DNA from: Cellulosimicrobium cellulans
GTDB taxonomy: Bacteria > Actinomycetota > Actinomycetes > Actinomycetales > Cellulomonadaceae
NCBI RefSeq assembly: GCF_024124905.1
Contig: NZ_JAMXST010000005.1
Location: 186,001-250,000 of the forward strand
Length of the DNA stretch: 64,000 nucleotides
Direction of reading: 5' to 3'
In this document: positions 24,355 to 35,036 of the stretch, piece by piece
Numbering within the stretch: position 1 is the stretch's first letter
How the letters are laid out: each line of letters starts with the position of its first letter
Notes under the pieces: generated by a model
Told to the model about the DNA's origin: nothing
Databases searched by the model: none
What the model saw: only the letters and a program-made list of their open reading frames with translations
Translations under genes and position numbers: made by a program

Positions 24355-26234
<1,880 letters not shown>

Positions 26235-26294
26235 GTGTGCTGCCTCCGTTGTGGATGGGGTGCCCGACGGCGCACGCGCGCCCGGGCACACCGG

Positions 26295-26315
26295 GTTGAG
26301 TCTGCTTCACTCAAG
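26295..26315. promoter_or_regulatory. HAIR operator 1 (HspR site)
   Basis: GTTGAGT-N7-ACTCAAG matches the HspR-associated inverted repeat CTTGAGT-N7-ACTCAAG at 13 of 14 positions. It lies 61 bp before the dnaK start. Confidence 0.92.
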
Positions 26316-26357
26316 GTAGGCACCGGGTGCGCTCGCACGCAAGCCCGATCACCAGAA

Positions 26358-26378
26358 CTTGAGTCCATCAGGCTCAAC
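26358..26378. promoter_or_regulatory. HAIR operator 2 (HspR site)
   Basis: CTTGAGT-N7-GCTCAAC matches HAIR at 12 of 14 positions. It lies 42 bp upstream of the first HAIR site and only 17 bp from the end of the alanyl-tRNA synthetase-like gene. Two sites suggest cooperative HspR binding. Confidence 0.88.
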
Positions 26379-26394
26379 CTTCACCCAGGGCGAA

Positions 26395-27792
26395 CTATTC
26401 CCCGCTCGTCGCGGCCGCCCGCGAGCGCGCCCGCTGGCGCTCGCGCTGCAGCGCGTAGCCCTCCCGCCAGTCCGGGGCGAGGGCCATGTCGCGGCGCCGG
26501 ACCTCGTCGACCGACAGCTCGACGGGGAAGCCCCAGGTGTCCGCCAGCACGAACAGGTCGTCCCCGGTGACCGTCGCGCCCCCGAGCTTCTCGAGCTCCC
26601 GGAGCCCGCGGTGCACCGTGCGACGGAAGCGCGACTCCTCGTCGCGCAGGACCGTGCTCAGCTCCTCGCGCTGCGCGACCAGGCCCGGGTAGCCGTCGCC
26701 GTACGTCTCGGCCACGACGGCGACGAGGTCGTCGGCGAACCGCTCCTCCAGGCCGAGGTGGAGGGCGTGCACGACCGCCCGGCGGACGAGCCGCCGCAGG
26801 ACGTACCCGTGCGCCTTGTTGCTCGGGCGCACCCCGTCGGCGGCGAGGAACGTCGCGGCCCGGACGTGGTCGGCGATCACGCGGAACGGGCGCGGGTCGT
26901 CCTCGTACGCGCGACCGCTGAGCGACTCGAGCCGGTCCACCAGCGGGCGCAGGAGGCTCACGTCGAACACGTCGGCGGTCGCCAGGGCGGCCGCGGCGAT
27001 GCGCTCGAGCCCGCCACCGAAGTCGATGCTCGGGTCGTCGAGGGGGACGAAGCCCTCGGTGGTCCGGCGGTAGCGCATGAACACCTGGTTGCCGATCTCG
27101 ACGAACCGGCCCCCGTCGCTCGCGGGATGGGGCTCACCGGCCGCCGGGTCGTGGTGCTCGGGGCCGAGGTCGTAGAAGACCTCCGAGTCGGGCCCGCACG
27201 GGTCTCCCACCGGCGTGCCCTCCAGGCCGCCTCCCCGGCTCCACCAGTTCTCCTCGGCGTCGTAGAAGAAGACGCGACCGCCGCGCGTCCCGTCGCGGTC
27301 GCCGTCCGCGCGGGAACCCACGTCCACGAGCGGCGCCTCGATCCCGTGCTCGGCGAACACCGTGACCCAGGCGCGAGCCGCCGCGTCGTCACGCGGGATC
27401 CCGTGCTCGGGCGCCCCTCGGAAGCACGTGACGTACAGCCGCTCGAGGTCGACGCCGACCTGCGCGAGGAAGTCGGCGAACCACCGGATCTGCTGCTCCA
27501 CGTCGGCAGACCCCAGGCTCCAGTTGCCCAGCATCTCGAAGAAGGTCGTGTGCCGCCGGTCCCCGACCTCGTCGATGTCCTGCGCCCGCACGCACGGCTG
27601 CGAGTCGACCAGGAGACACCCCGCGTCGTGCTCCCGCACGCCCAGCAGGTAGGGCATCAGCGGCTGCATCCCCGCGCCCGTGAACAGCGTCGTCGGGTCG
27701 TCGCGGAGCACCAGGGGCGCTCGCTCGATCACGGCGTGCCCCCGGGAGGCGAAGAACTCGAGATAGGCCGCGCGGATCTCCTGGGCGTTCAT
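26395..27792 (-). CDS. Alanyl-tRNA synthetase core only (no editing or C-Ala domain)
   Basis: A 465-residue protein with the AlaRS aminoacylation and tRNA-recognition domains. Class II motif 1 lies in NAQEIRAAYLEFFASRGH, motif 2 in TTFFEMLGNWSLGSA and motif 3 in FGGGLERIAA. RVIADHVRAATFLAADGVRPSNKAHGYVLRRLVRRAV is the conserved tRNA-recognition helix. The protein ends where the editing domain of a normal 880-residue AlaRS begins, at almost the length (461) of the E. coli N-terminal fragment known to charge tRNA-Ala. It is likely a second AlaRS paralogue without proofreading; a full-length alaS should exist elsewhere. It is the gene before the dnaK operon, same strand. Confidence 0.88.
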   Translation of the reverse strand: MNAQEIRAAYLEFFASRGHAVIERAPLVLRDDPTTLFTGAGMQPLMPYLLGVREHDAGCLLVDSQPCVRAQDIDEVGDRRHTTFFEMLGNWSLGSADVEQQIRWFADFLAQVGVDLERLYVTCFRGAPEHGIPRDDAAARAWVTVFAEHGIEAPLVDVGSRADGDRDGTRGGRVFFYDAEENWWSRGGGLEGTPVGDPCGPDSEVFYDLGPEHHDPAAGEPHPASDGGRFVEIGNQVFMRYRRTTEGFVPLDDPSIDFGGGLERIAAAALATADVFDVSLLRPLVDRLESLSGRAYEDDPRPFRVIADHVRAATFLAADGVRPSNKAHGYVLRRLVRRAVVHALHLGLEERFADDLVAVVAETYGDGYPGLVAQREELSTVLRDEESRFRRTVHRGLRELEKLGGATVTGDDLFVLADTWGFPVELSVDEVRRRDMALAPDWREGYALQRERQRARSRAAATSGE

Positions 27793-27910
27793 CCGACGAC
27801 CCTAGGGACGGCGCCCGCGGTCTTCCAGGGCATATCGTCGTCGACGGGCGACGGCTCTCGCGCGGCGAGGCCGCTCGGGCCGCTCAGGCCCGACGCCGGC
27901 TGCCGGACGG

Positions 27911-27943
27911 GGTGGGGTCGGCGCGCCGGGCACCGACCCCACC
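27911..27943 (-). terminator. Terminator after the cold-shock protein gene
   Basis: A perfect 11-bp stem, GGTGGGGTCGG with CCGACCCCACC, and an 11-base loop directly follow the stop codon of the four-domain cold-shock gene. Confidence 0.8.
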
Positions 27944-27948
27944 CGCGC

Positions 27949-28896
27949 TCACAGCAGCTCGACGCGGTCGGCCTGCGGGCCCCGGTCGCTCTGGCGCACC
28001 GCGAACCGGACGCGGTCGCCCTCCTCCAGGACCTCGTCGCCCCGGACGACCGACACGTGCACGAACAGGTCCTCGCCCCCGGCGTCGGGCGTGATGAACC
28101 CGAAGCCACGGTCCGCGTCGTAGCGCGCGACGGTGCCCTCGCCCCCGCGCACCGGCCTGCCGGACCCGCTCGGGCGACCGGAGCGGTCCACGCGGCCGGG
28201 TCGACCGCGGTCGGCGGACGGGCGCGCGCCGCCGGAGCCGCGCACGAGCTGCACGTTGCGGGCGTTGGGCCCCTTGTCCCCCGCGACGACGTCGTACGTC
28301 ACGCGCGCGCCCTCGGCGAGCTCGGACAGGCCGTGGCCGAGCGCGCTGACGTGGACGAAGACGTCGTCGCCACCGCCGTCGGGGACGACGAAGCCGAAGC
28401 CCTTGACGTCGTCGTACCAGGACACCGTGCCGTCCGCGCCGTCGGACGCCGGACGCGCGGCCTCCGCCCCGAGCGGCAGCAGATGGTCGGCCTGCGGACC
28501 CTTCTCCCCCTCGACGACGAGGAACGCGACCCGCTGCCCCTCCGAGACCACGCCGCCCCCGACGATCGCGGAGCTGTGCAGGAAGATCTCGGCGCTGCCG
28601 CCGTCGGGCGTCACGAAGCCGTACCCCTTGCTCGGCTCGTACCACGCGACGGTGCCGAGCACGCCCAGGGGCGCGTCGGCAGCCCGGTCACCCGTGACAC
28701 GGACACGGCGCGCCTGCGGGCCCCGGTCGCCCTCGCCCACCTCGAACTCGACGGCCTGCCCCTCGCGGAGCTGCTTCGGTCCGTCGTCGCCGACGATCTC
28801 GGACGCGTGGACGAACAGGTCCTCCGCCTCGTTCCCGAGGTCGATGAAGCCGAACCCTCGGTCGGCGTCGAACCATCGGACAGTTCCCTGGGGCAC
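27949..28896 (-). CDS. Protein with four tandem cold-shock domains
   Basis: A 315-residue cytoplasmic nucleic-acid-binding protein. Four cold-shock domains lie at residues 4-67, 80-141, 155-218 and 253-315. Each has the GTV-W/RY opening, an RNP1-like (K/R)G(F/Y)GF(I/V) motif (RGFGFI, KGYGFV, KGFGFV, RGFGFI) and an RNP2-like (D/E)(L/I/V)F(V/L)H motif (DLFVH, EIFLH, DVFVH, DLFVH). A basic Arg/Gly/Ser linker (219-252) separates domains 3 and 4. Ordinary bacterial Csps have one domain of about 67 residues. GTG 28896 is set by AGGAG six bases upstream. The likely role is RNA binding or melting; all four RNA faces look intact. It stands alone with its own terminator. Confidence 0.9.
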   Translation of the reverse strand: MPQGTVRWFDADRGFGFIDLGNEAEDLFVHASEIVGDDGPKQLREGQAVEFEVGEGDRGPQARRVRVTGDRAADAPLGVLGTVAWYEPSKGYGFVTPDGGSAEIFLHSSAIVGGGVVSEGQRVAFLVVEGEKGPQADHLLPLGAEAARPASDGADGTVSWYDDVKGFGFVVPDGGGDDVFVHVSALGHGLSELAEGARVTYDVVAGDKGPNARNVQLVRGSGGARPSADRGRPGRVDRSGRPSGSGRPVRGGEGTVARYDADRGFGFITPDAGGEDLFVHVSVVRGDEVLEEGDRVRFAVRQSDRGPQADRVELL

Positions 28897-29057
28897 GGAG
28901 TACTCCTCGTCTTGGCAGGCAGTGCTGCCACCCATTGTCCCCCAGGTCTCGGCGCCCACCGCGCGCCGCCCTTGACGAACCGCTGCCCGGTGCGGGTTCA
29001 TAAGGAGTGCATCGTTAAGTTCCCTGAGAGTTTGATTCGACCTGCAACGGAGCAGAC

Positions 29058-30977
29058 ATGAACAGACTTCGCACCGCCGCCGCGGCACTGGCCGTGGCCC
29101 TCGTCACCAGCGTCGCCCTGACCGCCGCCCCCGCCTCCGCCGAGGAGGTGCTGGTCAACGGGGGCTTCGAGTCGGGCACGCTCAGCCCCTGGACCTGCTC
29201 GGGTTCGTCCGGGGCCGCCGTCTCCACCCCCGTGCGCACGGGGACCAGGGCGCTGCAGGGGACCCCCTCGGGTCTCGACAACGCGCGCTGCACGCAGTCC
29301 GTCCCGACCGTCGCCGGCACGCAGTACACCCTCTCCGCCTGGGTGCGCGGCAGCTACGTCTACCTCGGAGTCGAGGGCGGCACCTCGACCTGGACCCCGA
29401 GCGCGACCGACTGGACCCGCCTCACGGTCACGTTCACCGCCGCGGGCAGCACGACGCAGGTCTACCTGCACGGCTGGTACGGCACGGGCGCCTACCAGGC
29501 GGACGACGTCTCGCTCCAGGGCGCGGGCGGCCCGCCGCCCGTCGTCCCGGGCACGCCGGGCACCCCCGTCGCCGGGACGGTCACCTCGACGTCGGCCGCC
29601 CTCTCGTGGGGCGCGTCGTCCGGCACCGTGACGGGCTACCGCGTCTACGAGGGCAGCACGGTCGTGGCAATGGCCACGGGCACGTCGGCCACCGTGTCCG
29701 GGCTCGCCGCGTGCACCCCGCACACGTACTCGGTCGCGGCCTACAACACGGCGGGCGAGTCGCCCCGCTCCGGGAGCGTCACGGTCACGACCGCCGGGTG
29801 CGGGACCGGCGTCCCCGGCGCGCCCACCGGGCTGCGCGTCGCGACGACCGCCGACACCTCGCTCGGCCTCGCCTGGACGGCCTCGACCGGGAGCGTCACG
29901 GGGTACCGCGTCTACGAGGGGACGGCCCTGCGGGCGACCGTCACCGGGACGAGCGCGACGCTGACCGGCCTCGCGGCCTGCTCGAGCCACACCTACACGG
30001 TGCGCGCCTACAACGCGACGGGCGAGTCCCCGGCCGCCACCGTGACGGGCTCGACGAGCGGCTGCCAGACCGGCGCCCTGCCGAAGCACCTGCTCACGGG
30101 CTACTGGCAGAACTTCGTCAACGGGGCCACGCCGCTGCGGCTGTCGGCGGTCCCGACGTCCTACGACCTCGTCGCGGTCGCGTTCGCGGACGCCGTCCCG
30201 AGCACGCCCGGCGCCGTCACGTTCGGCGTCGACCCCGGCCTGTCCGCCGCGCTGGGCGGCTACACGAACGACCAGCTCAAGGCCGACGTCGCGACGCTGC
30301 ACTCCCGCGGCCAGCACGTGATCCTGTCCGTGGGCGGCGAGAAGGGCACGGTGTCGGTCGGCAGCGCGGCCGCGGCGTCGGCCTTCGCGACCAGCGTGAT
30401 CGGGCTCATCGACGCCTACGGGTTCGACGGCGTCGACATCGACCTCGAGAACGGGGTCGACCCGACGTACATGGCCCAGGCGCTGCGCCAGGTCCGGGCG
30501 GCGGTCGGGCCGGACCTCATCATCACGATGGCGCCGCAGACCATCGACATGCAGTCGACGGGCAGCTCCTACTTCCGGCTCGCGCTCGACATCAAGGACA
30601 TCCTCACGATCGTCCACACGCAGTACTACAACTCGGGCACCATGCTCGGCTGCGACCAGATGCAGGCGTACGGGCAGGGCACGGTGAACTTCCTCACCGC
30701 GCTGTCGTGCATCCAGCTCCAGAGCGCGCTGCGGCCCGACCAGGTCGCGCTCGGCCTGCCGGCCACCACCCAGGCGGCGGGCGGCGGGTACGTGAACCCG
30801 TCGGTCGTGAACGACGCGCTGAGCTGCCTCGCCGCGGGCACCCGCTGCGGGAGCTTCGTGCCGCCCGCGCGCTGGCCGGACATCCGTGGGGCGATGACCT
30901 GGTCGATCAACTGGGACGCGAGCAACGGGTACGCCTTCGCGACCTCGGTGGACGCCCACCTGGCGAGCATGCCGTAG
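29058..30977 (+). CDS. Secreted multidomain chitinase (GH18)
   Basis: A 639-residue exported enzyme hydrolysing chitin. A signal peptide (1-28, ending ASA-EE) is followed by a beta-sandwich carbohydrate-binding domain (30-155, [19 protein letters not shown] to [10 protein letters not shown]) and two fibronectin type III domains (about 165-250 and 258-340). The GH18 barrel (about 350-639) has the motif FDGVDIDLE with catalytic Glu464, and [11 protein letters not shown] as the first conserved strand. It ends [11 protein letters not shown]. Length and order match Streptomyces-type chitinases. GGAG lies before the ATG. The neighbouring genes do not form an operon with it. Chitin-responsive control is likely, but no operator was recognised. 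Confidence 0.95.
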   Translation: MNRLRTAAAALAVALVTSVALTAAPASAEEVLVNGGFESGTLSPWTCSGSSGAAVSTPVRTGTRALQGTPSGLDNARCTQSVPTVAGTQYTLSAWVRGSYVYLGVEGGTSTWTPSATDWTRLTVTFTAAGSTTQVYLHGWYGTGAYQADDVSLQGAGGPPPVVPGTPGTPVAGTVTSTSAALSWGASSGTVTGYRVYEGSTVVAMATGTSATVSGLAACTPHTYSVAAYNTAGESPRSGSVTVTTAGCGTGVPGAPTGLRVATTADTSLGLAWTASTGSVTGYRVYEGTALRATVTGTSATLTGLAACSSHTYTVRAYNATGESPAATVTGSTSGCQTGALPKHLLTGYWQNFVNGATPLRLSAVPTSYDLVAVAFADAVPSTPGAVTFGVDPGLSAALGGYTNDQLKADVATLHSRGQHVILSVGGEKGTVSVGSAAAASAFATSVIGLIDAYGFDGVDIDLENGVDPTYMAQALRQVRAAVGPDLIITMAPQTIDMQSTGSSYFRLALDIKDILTIVHTQYYNSGTMLGCDQMQAYGQGTVNFLTALSCIQLQSALRPDQVALGLPATTQAAGGGYVNPSVVNDALSCLAAGTRCGSFVPPARWPDIRGAMTWSINWDASNGYAFATSVDAHLASMP

Positions 30978-30993
30978 CCGCGCCGTCCTCGGA

Positions 30994-31052
30994 CGAGACG
31001 TGAGACGTGGCCCCTCGGAGCGTGACCCGGGGGGGCCACTTCTCACGTCTCG
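30994..31052. terminator. Long hairpin after the chitinase gene
   Basis: A 21-bp stem (30994-31014 with 31032-31052) with one mismatch and a 17-base loop lies 17 bp after the chitinase stop. It should terminate the chitinase transcript. Confidence 0.85.
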
Positions 31053-31094
31053 GCCCGTCACCGGCACGATGCGGCGAGTCGCTAGCATCCAGGC

Positions 31095-31391
31095 ATGCAG
31101 ATGACGTTCGCCGTCGGGCAGCACGAGCGCCATCTCGTCGTCTTCTCGTGGGACCAGTTCTGGGGTCGCCTGACGATCACGGTCGACGGTTGGAGCGTCG
31201 TGGACCAGGTGCGGATGTTCTCCGTCTCGCGCGTCAAGGTCTACGAGTTCTGGGTCGGCACGCACGAACGCCACCACGTGCACATCGAGAAGCACCGCGA
31301 GGTGCTCTTCGCGGGGTTCCGCCCCCAGCCCGTCCTGGCCTACGTGGACGGCACGCTCGTCGCGCGCTCCGACGGCGCGCTCGGCCGCTGA
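31095..31391 (+). CDS. Small conserved-looking beta-rich protein
   Basis: A 98-residue protein with no signal peptide. The sequence looks all-beta with evenly spaced aromatic residues (VVFSWDQFWGRLTITVDG, YEFWVGTHERHHVHIEK, FRPQPVLAYVDGTLV). Two turns of the form VDG and a His/Arg-rich middle suggest a compact beta-sandwich. I recognise it as a kind of actinobacterial hypothetical protein but know no function. TAGCAT ends 6 nt before the ATG, a leaderless pattern that supports it as a real gene. Its last 52 bases overlap the end of the convergent peptidase gene. Confidence 0.6.
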   Translation: MQMTFAVGQHERHLVVFSWDQFWGRLTITVDGWSVVDQVRMFSVSRVKVYEFWVGTHERHHVHIEKHREVLFAGFRPQPVLAYVDGTLVARSDGALGR

Positions 31392-33508
31392 CCCGGCGAC
31401 CGCTCCTCGCCCGACGTCGGCTCGTCGCCCCCGGTCGGCGCGCCCTCGGCAGGCGTCACGTCGGCGACGGGCGACCCGTCCGCGACGGGCGTCGCGTCGG
31501 CGGCGGGCGTCCCGTCGTCCGGCCGGGCGCCGTCGACGGCGGGCACGCCCTCGGGCTGGGTGCGACGTCGCGCGCGGCGCCGGACGAGCAGGACGACCAC
31601 GCCGGCGAGCGCAGCGACGACGAGGAGCACGCTGCCGGTCCCGAGCCAGGGCGCGGCGGCCGCCCGGGACGACGCGTCGTCGGCCGCGGTCGCGGCGTCG
31701 TCCAGCCGACCGGCGTCGAGGGCGGCGCGGGCGTCGGCGACGGAGCCGTCGACGTCCAGGAGCAGGCGCCCGAGGTCCGCGAGCGGGCCACCGCCCGAGG
31801 CGGCGGCGACCGCGTCGCCGACGGACCCCACGACCTCGACCGCGCGCGGCAGCACGGTCGCGAGCACCGCGTACTCCTCGGCGGACGCCGCGCCCTCGTA
31901 CTGCTCGCGCACGGCGGCCGGGTCGGGCAGGCCCGCGGCGCGGGCAGCCTCCTGCACCTGCCCGGCGGCCGCCGCCGCGTCGGTGCCGATCGCGGCGCGA
32001 GCCGCCTCGGCGTCGTCGAAGGCCCAGTCGGTCATCGCCGCGCGCAGGCCGGAGGGCGGCGACCACGCGCCGTCCGCCTCGTCGAGGACGGCGTACGCCT
32101 CGCGGGCGGGGGCCCGCGCGTCGAGCAGGGCGGCCTCGGCGTCGTCGGCGACCCACGTCCGGTACGTCGCCTCGGCGCCCGTCACCCCGCCGCGCACCTC
32201 GACGAGGTCGAGGAGGCGACGGCCGTCGGTCACGCCCGGGTGGTCGAGGGCGCCGGGCTCGTCGTAGGCGCTCTCGCCCGCGTACGCCGCCGCGACGAGC
32301 CCGCCGAGGGCGTCCTCGTCCAGGCCGCCGACGAGCTCCGACATCGCGGTCCACGCGGCGGCGTAGGCGTACTCCTCGGCGGCGCCCCCGCCGTCGTCGA
32401 GGTCGACCTCCTGCCACGCGGCGAGCGGCAGGGCGTCCGCCGCGTCGCGCGCGGGCGCGGGGCGCGGCACCGCGGGGCCGCCGGTCTCGGCGGCGACGCG
32501 CTGCCCGACGACCTCGGCCAGGCCCTCGTACACCCACCGGTCCGCGAACCGGTCCCCCGCGAGCCACGCGTGGGAGAGCTCGTGGAACAGGAGCCCGGCG
32601 TCCAGGTCCTCGGGGATGACGATCTCCCAGGAGGCCGAGTCGAACCACGCGTACCCGAGCACGCCGGGCGACACGTCCTCGCGGATGCGCTCCAGGCTGC
32701 CCGGCCACGGCATGCCCACCGTGCGCTCCAGCACGGGCATGCCGGCCACCACCTGCTCCTCGACGAAGCCGCTCCACTCGGTGTCGCCCGGGAAGCTCTC
32801 CAGCACGAGCTCGTTCCCGCCGACGTCGACGCTGGTCTCGTCCGCCTGCTCGGGGTCGCGCAGCGAGACGAAGGCCCAGGTGCCGTAGTCGTCCGTGCTC
32901 TCGGTCGCGCGGTGGGTGCGGGTCTCCCCGTCGAGGATCGGCGTGAACCCGTCCCACGTGCTGTCGAAGTCCATCGACGTCGGCGTGGCGATCTCGACCG
33001 TGACCTGCCCCGGGTCGCCGGCCGCGTTCACGGCGAACGTCGCGTAGCCGGGCCCGACGCGCGTGTACCCCTCGGAGCGGATCGGCTCGCCCGGGATCGT
33101 GTAGGACCACTCGACGGTCCGCTCGCGACCGTAGTTCAGCGGGGAGAACGACACCCCGGCGATGCGGGTCGACGGGTCCTCGGTCGGCTCGAAGGTGACC
33201 GGGAGCGTGGTCCCACCGCTCGTGGCGGTGACGTCGGTCGCGCTCGCCGGCACGGGGATCCCGTACGCGTCCCAGTAGTAGACGTACATCCCGCTGGCGG
33301 GCTGCTCGTTGCGGATCGTCGTCGTGACCGTCACGCGGACCGGGCCCGACCCGTCGACCTCGTACCGCGTGCGGGACGTCTCCGACAGCCCGTCGCCCGT
33401 GTCCGCGGTCGCGACCGTCGGAACGCCGAGGAGGACCGCGCACACGAGCGCGACCCCCGACCCCGCGCGCGCCGTCCACCGCGCGCGACGCACCCGCCCT
33501 GCGACCAC
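31340..33508 (-). CDS. Membrane-anchored HExxH metallopeptidase-like protein
   Basis: A 722-residue exported protein. A signal peptide (1-35) is followed by a beta-rich N-terminal domain (50-280) like the leading domain of M1-type peptidases. The zinc motif HELSHAW is at 309-315, and RWVYEGLAEVVG at about 323-334 supplies the third ligand Glu, giving a gluzincin arrangement. A helical domain full of Ala/Asp follows. One membrane helix (WLGTGSVLLVVAALAGVVVLLV) near residue 640 precedes an Arg-rich stop-transfer and a Pro/Ala/Asp cytoplasmic tail of about 60 residues. The active site faces outward. The substrate is unknown. Its 3' end overlaps the small gene on the other strand by 52 bp. Confidence 0.75.
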   Translation of the reverse strand: MVAGRVRRARWTARAGSGVALVCAVLLGVPTVATADTGDGLSETSRTRYEVDGSGPVRVTVTTTIRNEQPASGMYVYYWDAYGIPVPASATDVTATSGGTTLPVTFEPTEDPSTRIAGVSFSPLNYGRERTVEWSYTIPGEPIRSEGYTRVGPGYATFAVNAAGDPGQVTVEIATPTSMDFDSTWDGFTPILDGETRTHRATESTDDYGTWAFVSLRDPEQADETSVDVGGNELVLESFPGDTEWSGFVEEQVVAGMPVLERTVGMPWPGSLERIREDVSPGVLGYAWFDSASWEIVIPEDLDAGLLFHELSHAWLAGDRFADRWVYEGLAEVVGQRVAAETGGPAVPRPAPARDAADALPLAAWQEVDLDDGGGAAEEYAYAAAWTAMSELVGGLDEDALGGLVAAAYAGESAYDEPGALDHPGVTDGRRLLDLVEVRGGVTGAEATYRTWVADDAEAALLDARAPAREAYAVLDEADGAWSPPSGLRAAMTDWAFDDAEAARAAIGTDAAAAAGQVQEAARAAGLPDPAAVREQYEGAASAEEYAVLATVLPRAVEVVGSVGDAVAAASGGGPLADLGRLLLDVDGSVADARAALDAGRLDDAATAADDASSRAAAAPWLGTGSVLLVVAALAGVVVLLVRRRARRRTQPEGVPAVDGARPDDGTPAADATPVADGSPVADVTPAEGAPTGGDEPTSGEERSPGQRPSAPSERATSVPST

Positions 33509-33687
33509 CCCTGCACCGCCGTCCTCGCCGTAGCGACAGCCCGTCTCCCCGTGCGACGGGGCCGGTCGACGACGACCGGGAACGGGACTCCGGCGGGAAC
33601 TGTACCCGCTCGCCGACGCCCGTCCCGACCACTCCCCGGGACGAGCGTCGACACCTGCCGGACACCTTGCCCTGGCACGCTGTCCGG

Positions 33688-34944
33688 GTGACCACCACCC
33701 CGGGCCAGCCCTCGCTCGTGCGACGCCTCGGCACGGCGGACGCTGTCGTCGTCGGGCTCGCGTCGATGATCGGCGCGGGCGTGTTCTCCGCGTTCGCCCC
33801 CGCGGCCGCCGCCGCGGGCGCGGGGCTGCTCGTCGGGCTGGGTCTGGCGGCGGTCGTCGCGTACGCGAACGCGACGTCGTCGGCCCAGCTCGCGGCGCAG
33901 CACCCCACGTCGGGCGGCACGTACGTGTACGGGCGCGAGCACCTCGGCCCGTGGTGGGGCTACCTCGCCGGGTGGGGGTTCGTCGTCGGGAAGACGGCGA
34001 GCTGCGCGGCCATGGCGCTCGTGCTCGCCGCCTACGCGGCCCCTCCCGGGTGGGAGCGGCCCGTGGCCGCCGCGGCCGTCGTGCTGCTCACGGCCGTGGG
34101 CTACCGGGGCGTGACGCGGACGGCGCGCCTCGCCCGGGCGATCGTCGCGGTGGCGCTCCTCGCTATCACGACGGCCGTCGTCGCGAGCCTCGCGGGCACC
34201 GCGCCGCGCTGGTCGGCCGTGCTCGACCCCGACGGCGCGCACGGCGGGGGGTACGGCGTCCTCCAGTCCGCGGGCCTGCTGTTCTTCGCGTTCGCGGGGT
34301 ACGCGCGCGTCGCGACCCTCGGCGAGGAGGTGCGCGACCCGCGCCGCACGATCCCGCGCGCGGTCCTCGTGTCGCTCGGGGCCGTCGTCGTGCTCTACGC
34401 CGTGGTCGCGGTGGTCCTGCTCGCGGTGCTCGGCCCGGACGGGCTCGCGGCCTCCGCGGCGCCGCTCGCCGACGCGGTCGCCGCCGGGTCGTGGACGTGG
34501 GCCGGCCCGGTCGTGAGCGTCGGCGCCGTCGCCGCGAGCGCCGGTGCCCTCCTCGCCCTGCTCGCCGGCGTGAGCCGGACGGGCCTCGCGATGGCGCGCA
34601 CGGGCGACCTGCCCGGGTGGTTCGCGGCCGTGCACCCCCTGCACCGGGTGCCGCACCGGGCCGAGCTCGCGGTCGGAGCGGTCGTCGTGGTGCTCGTGCT
34701 GACGACGGACCTGCGGGGCGCGATCGGGTTCTCGTCGTTCGGGGTGCTCGTCTACTACCTCGTGGCGAACCTCTCGGCGCTGCGCCAGACCGCCCCGCAC
34801 CGGCTGTACCCGCGCGCGCTCCAGGTGCTCGGCGCGCTCGGCTGCGTCGCGCTGGTCGCCACGCTCCCCCTCCCGAGCGTCGCCGCGGGAGCGCTGGTGC
34901 TGGCGACAGGCATCACCCTCCGCGCGGTACGCGTCCGCTCATGA
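33688..34944 (+). CDS. APC-superfamily amino acid permease
   Basis: A 418-residue inner-membrane transporter with about 12 hydrophobic segments. The first transmembrane segment has the APC glycine motif GLASMIGAGVFSAF that binds the substrate carboxylate. GYARVATLGEEVRDPRRTIPRA is the conserved cytoplasmic loop, and LSRTGLAMARTGDLPGWF-like sequence follows segment 8. Family length is normal. GTG 33688 is chosen, since the upstream TTG at 33667 adds residues with no homology. The cargo cannot be read from sequence. It stands alone, divergent from the peptidase gene and convergent with the epoxide-hydrolase-like gene. Confidence 0.88.
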   Translation: MTTTPGQPSLVRRLGTADAVVVGLASMIGAGVFSAFAPAAAAAGAGLLVGLGLAAVVAYANATSSAQLAAQHPTSGGTYVYGREHLGPWWGYLAGWGFVVGKTASCAAMALVLAAYAAPPGWERPVAAAAVVLLTAVGYRGVTRTARLARAIVAVALLAITTAVVASLAGTAPRWSAVLDPDGAHGGGYGVLQSAGLLFFAFAGYARVATLGEEVRDPRRTIPRAVLVSLGAVVVLYAVVAVVLLAVLGPDGLAASAAPLADAVAAGSWTWAGPVVSVGAVAASAGALLALLAGVSRTGLAMARTGDLPGWFAAVHPLHRVPHRAELAVGAVVVVLVLTTDLRGAIGFSSFGVLVYYLVANLSALRQTAPHRLYPRALQVLGALGCVALVATLPLPSVAAGALVLATGITLRAVRVRS

Positions 34945-34946
34945 CA

Positions 34947-35017
34947 GCGAGATCGGCCCCGCCCGTCGCCAGATCGACCTCCCGAGGGTCGATCTCGGAC
35001 GCACGGGTCGATCTGCC
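34947..35017. repeat. GATCGACC word-repeat element, copy 1 (convergent gene ends)
   Basis: The word AGATCGACC and its complement occur twice each in alternating blocks. A hairpin AGATCGACC-TCCCGA-GGGTCGATCT can form. Its reverse complement matches the element at 37511-37580 with about 3 differences in the first 48 bases. It separates the permease and hydrolase genes and probably ends both transcripts. Confidence 0.75.
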
Positions 35018-35036
35018 GACACCGACGGCGTAGACG

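Noticed and set aside
28998-33920. A 1640-codon open frame on the minus strand opposite the chitinase
   Set aside because: It is an Arg/Gly/Asp-rich shadow of the chitinase (other strand) and of the peptidase (other frame); no domain is recognisable, and the genes it covers have firm homology and signals.
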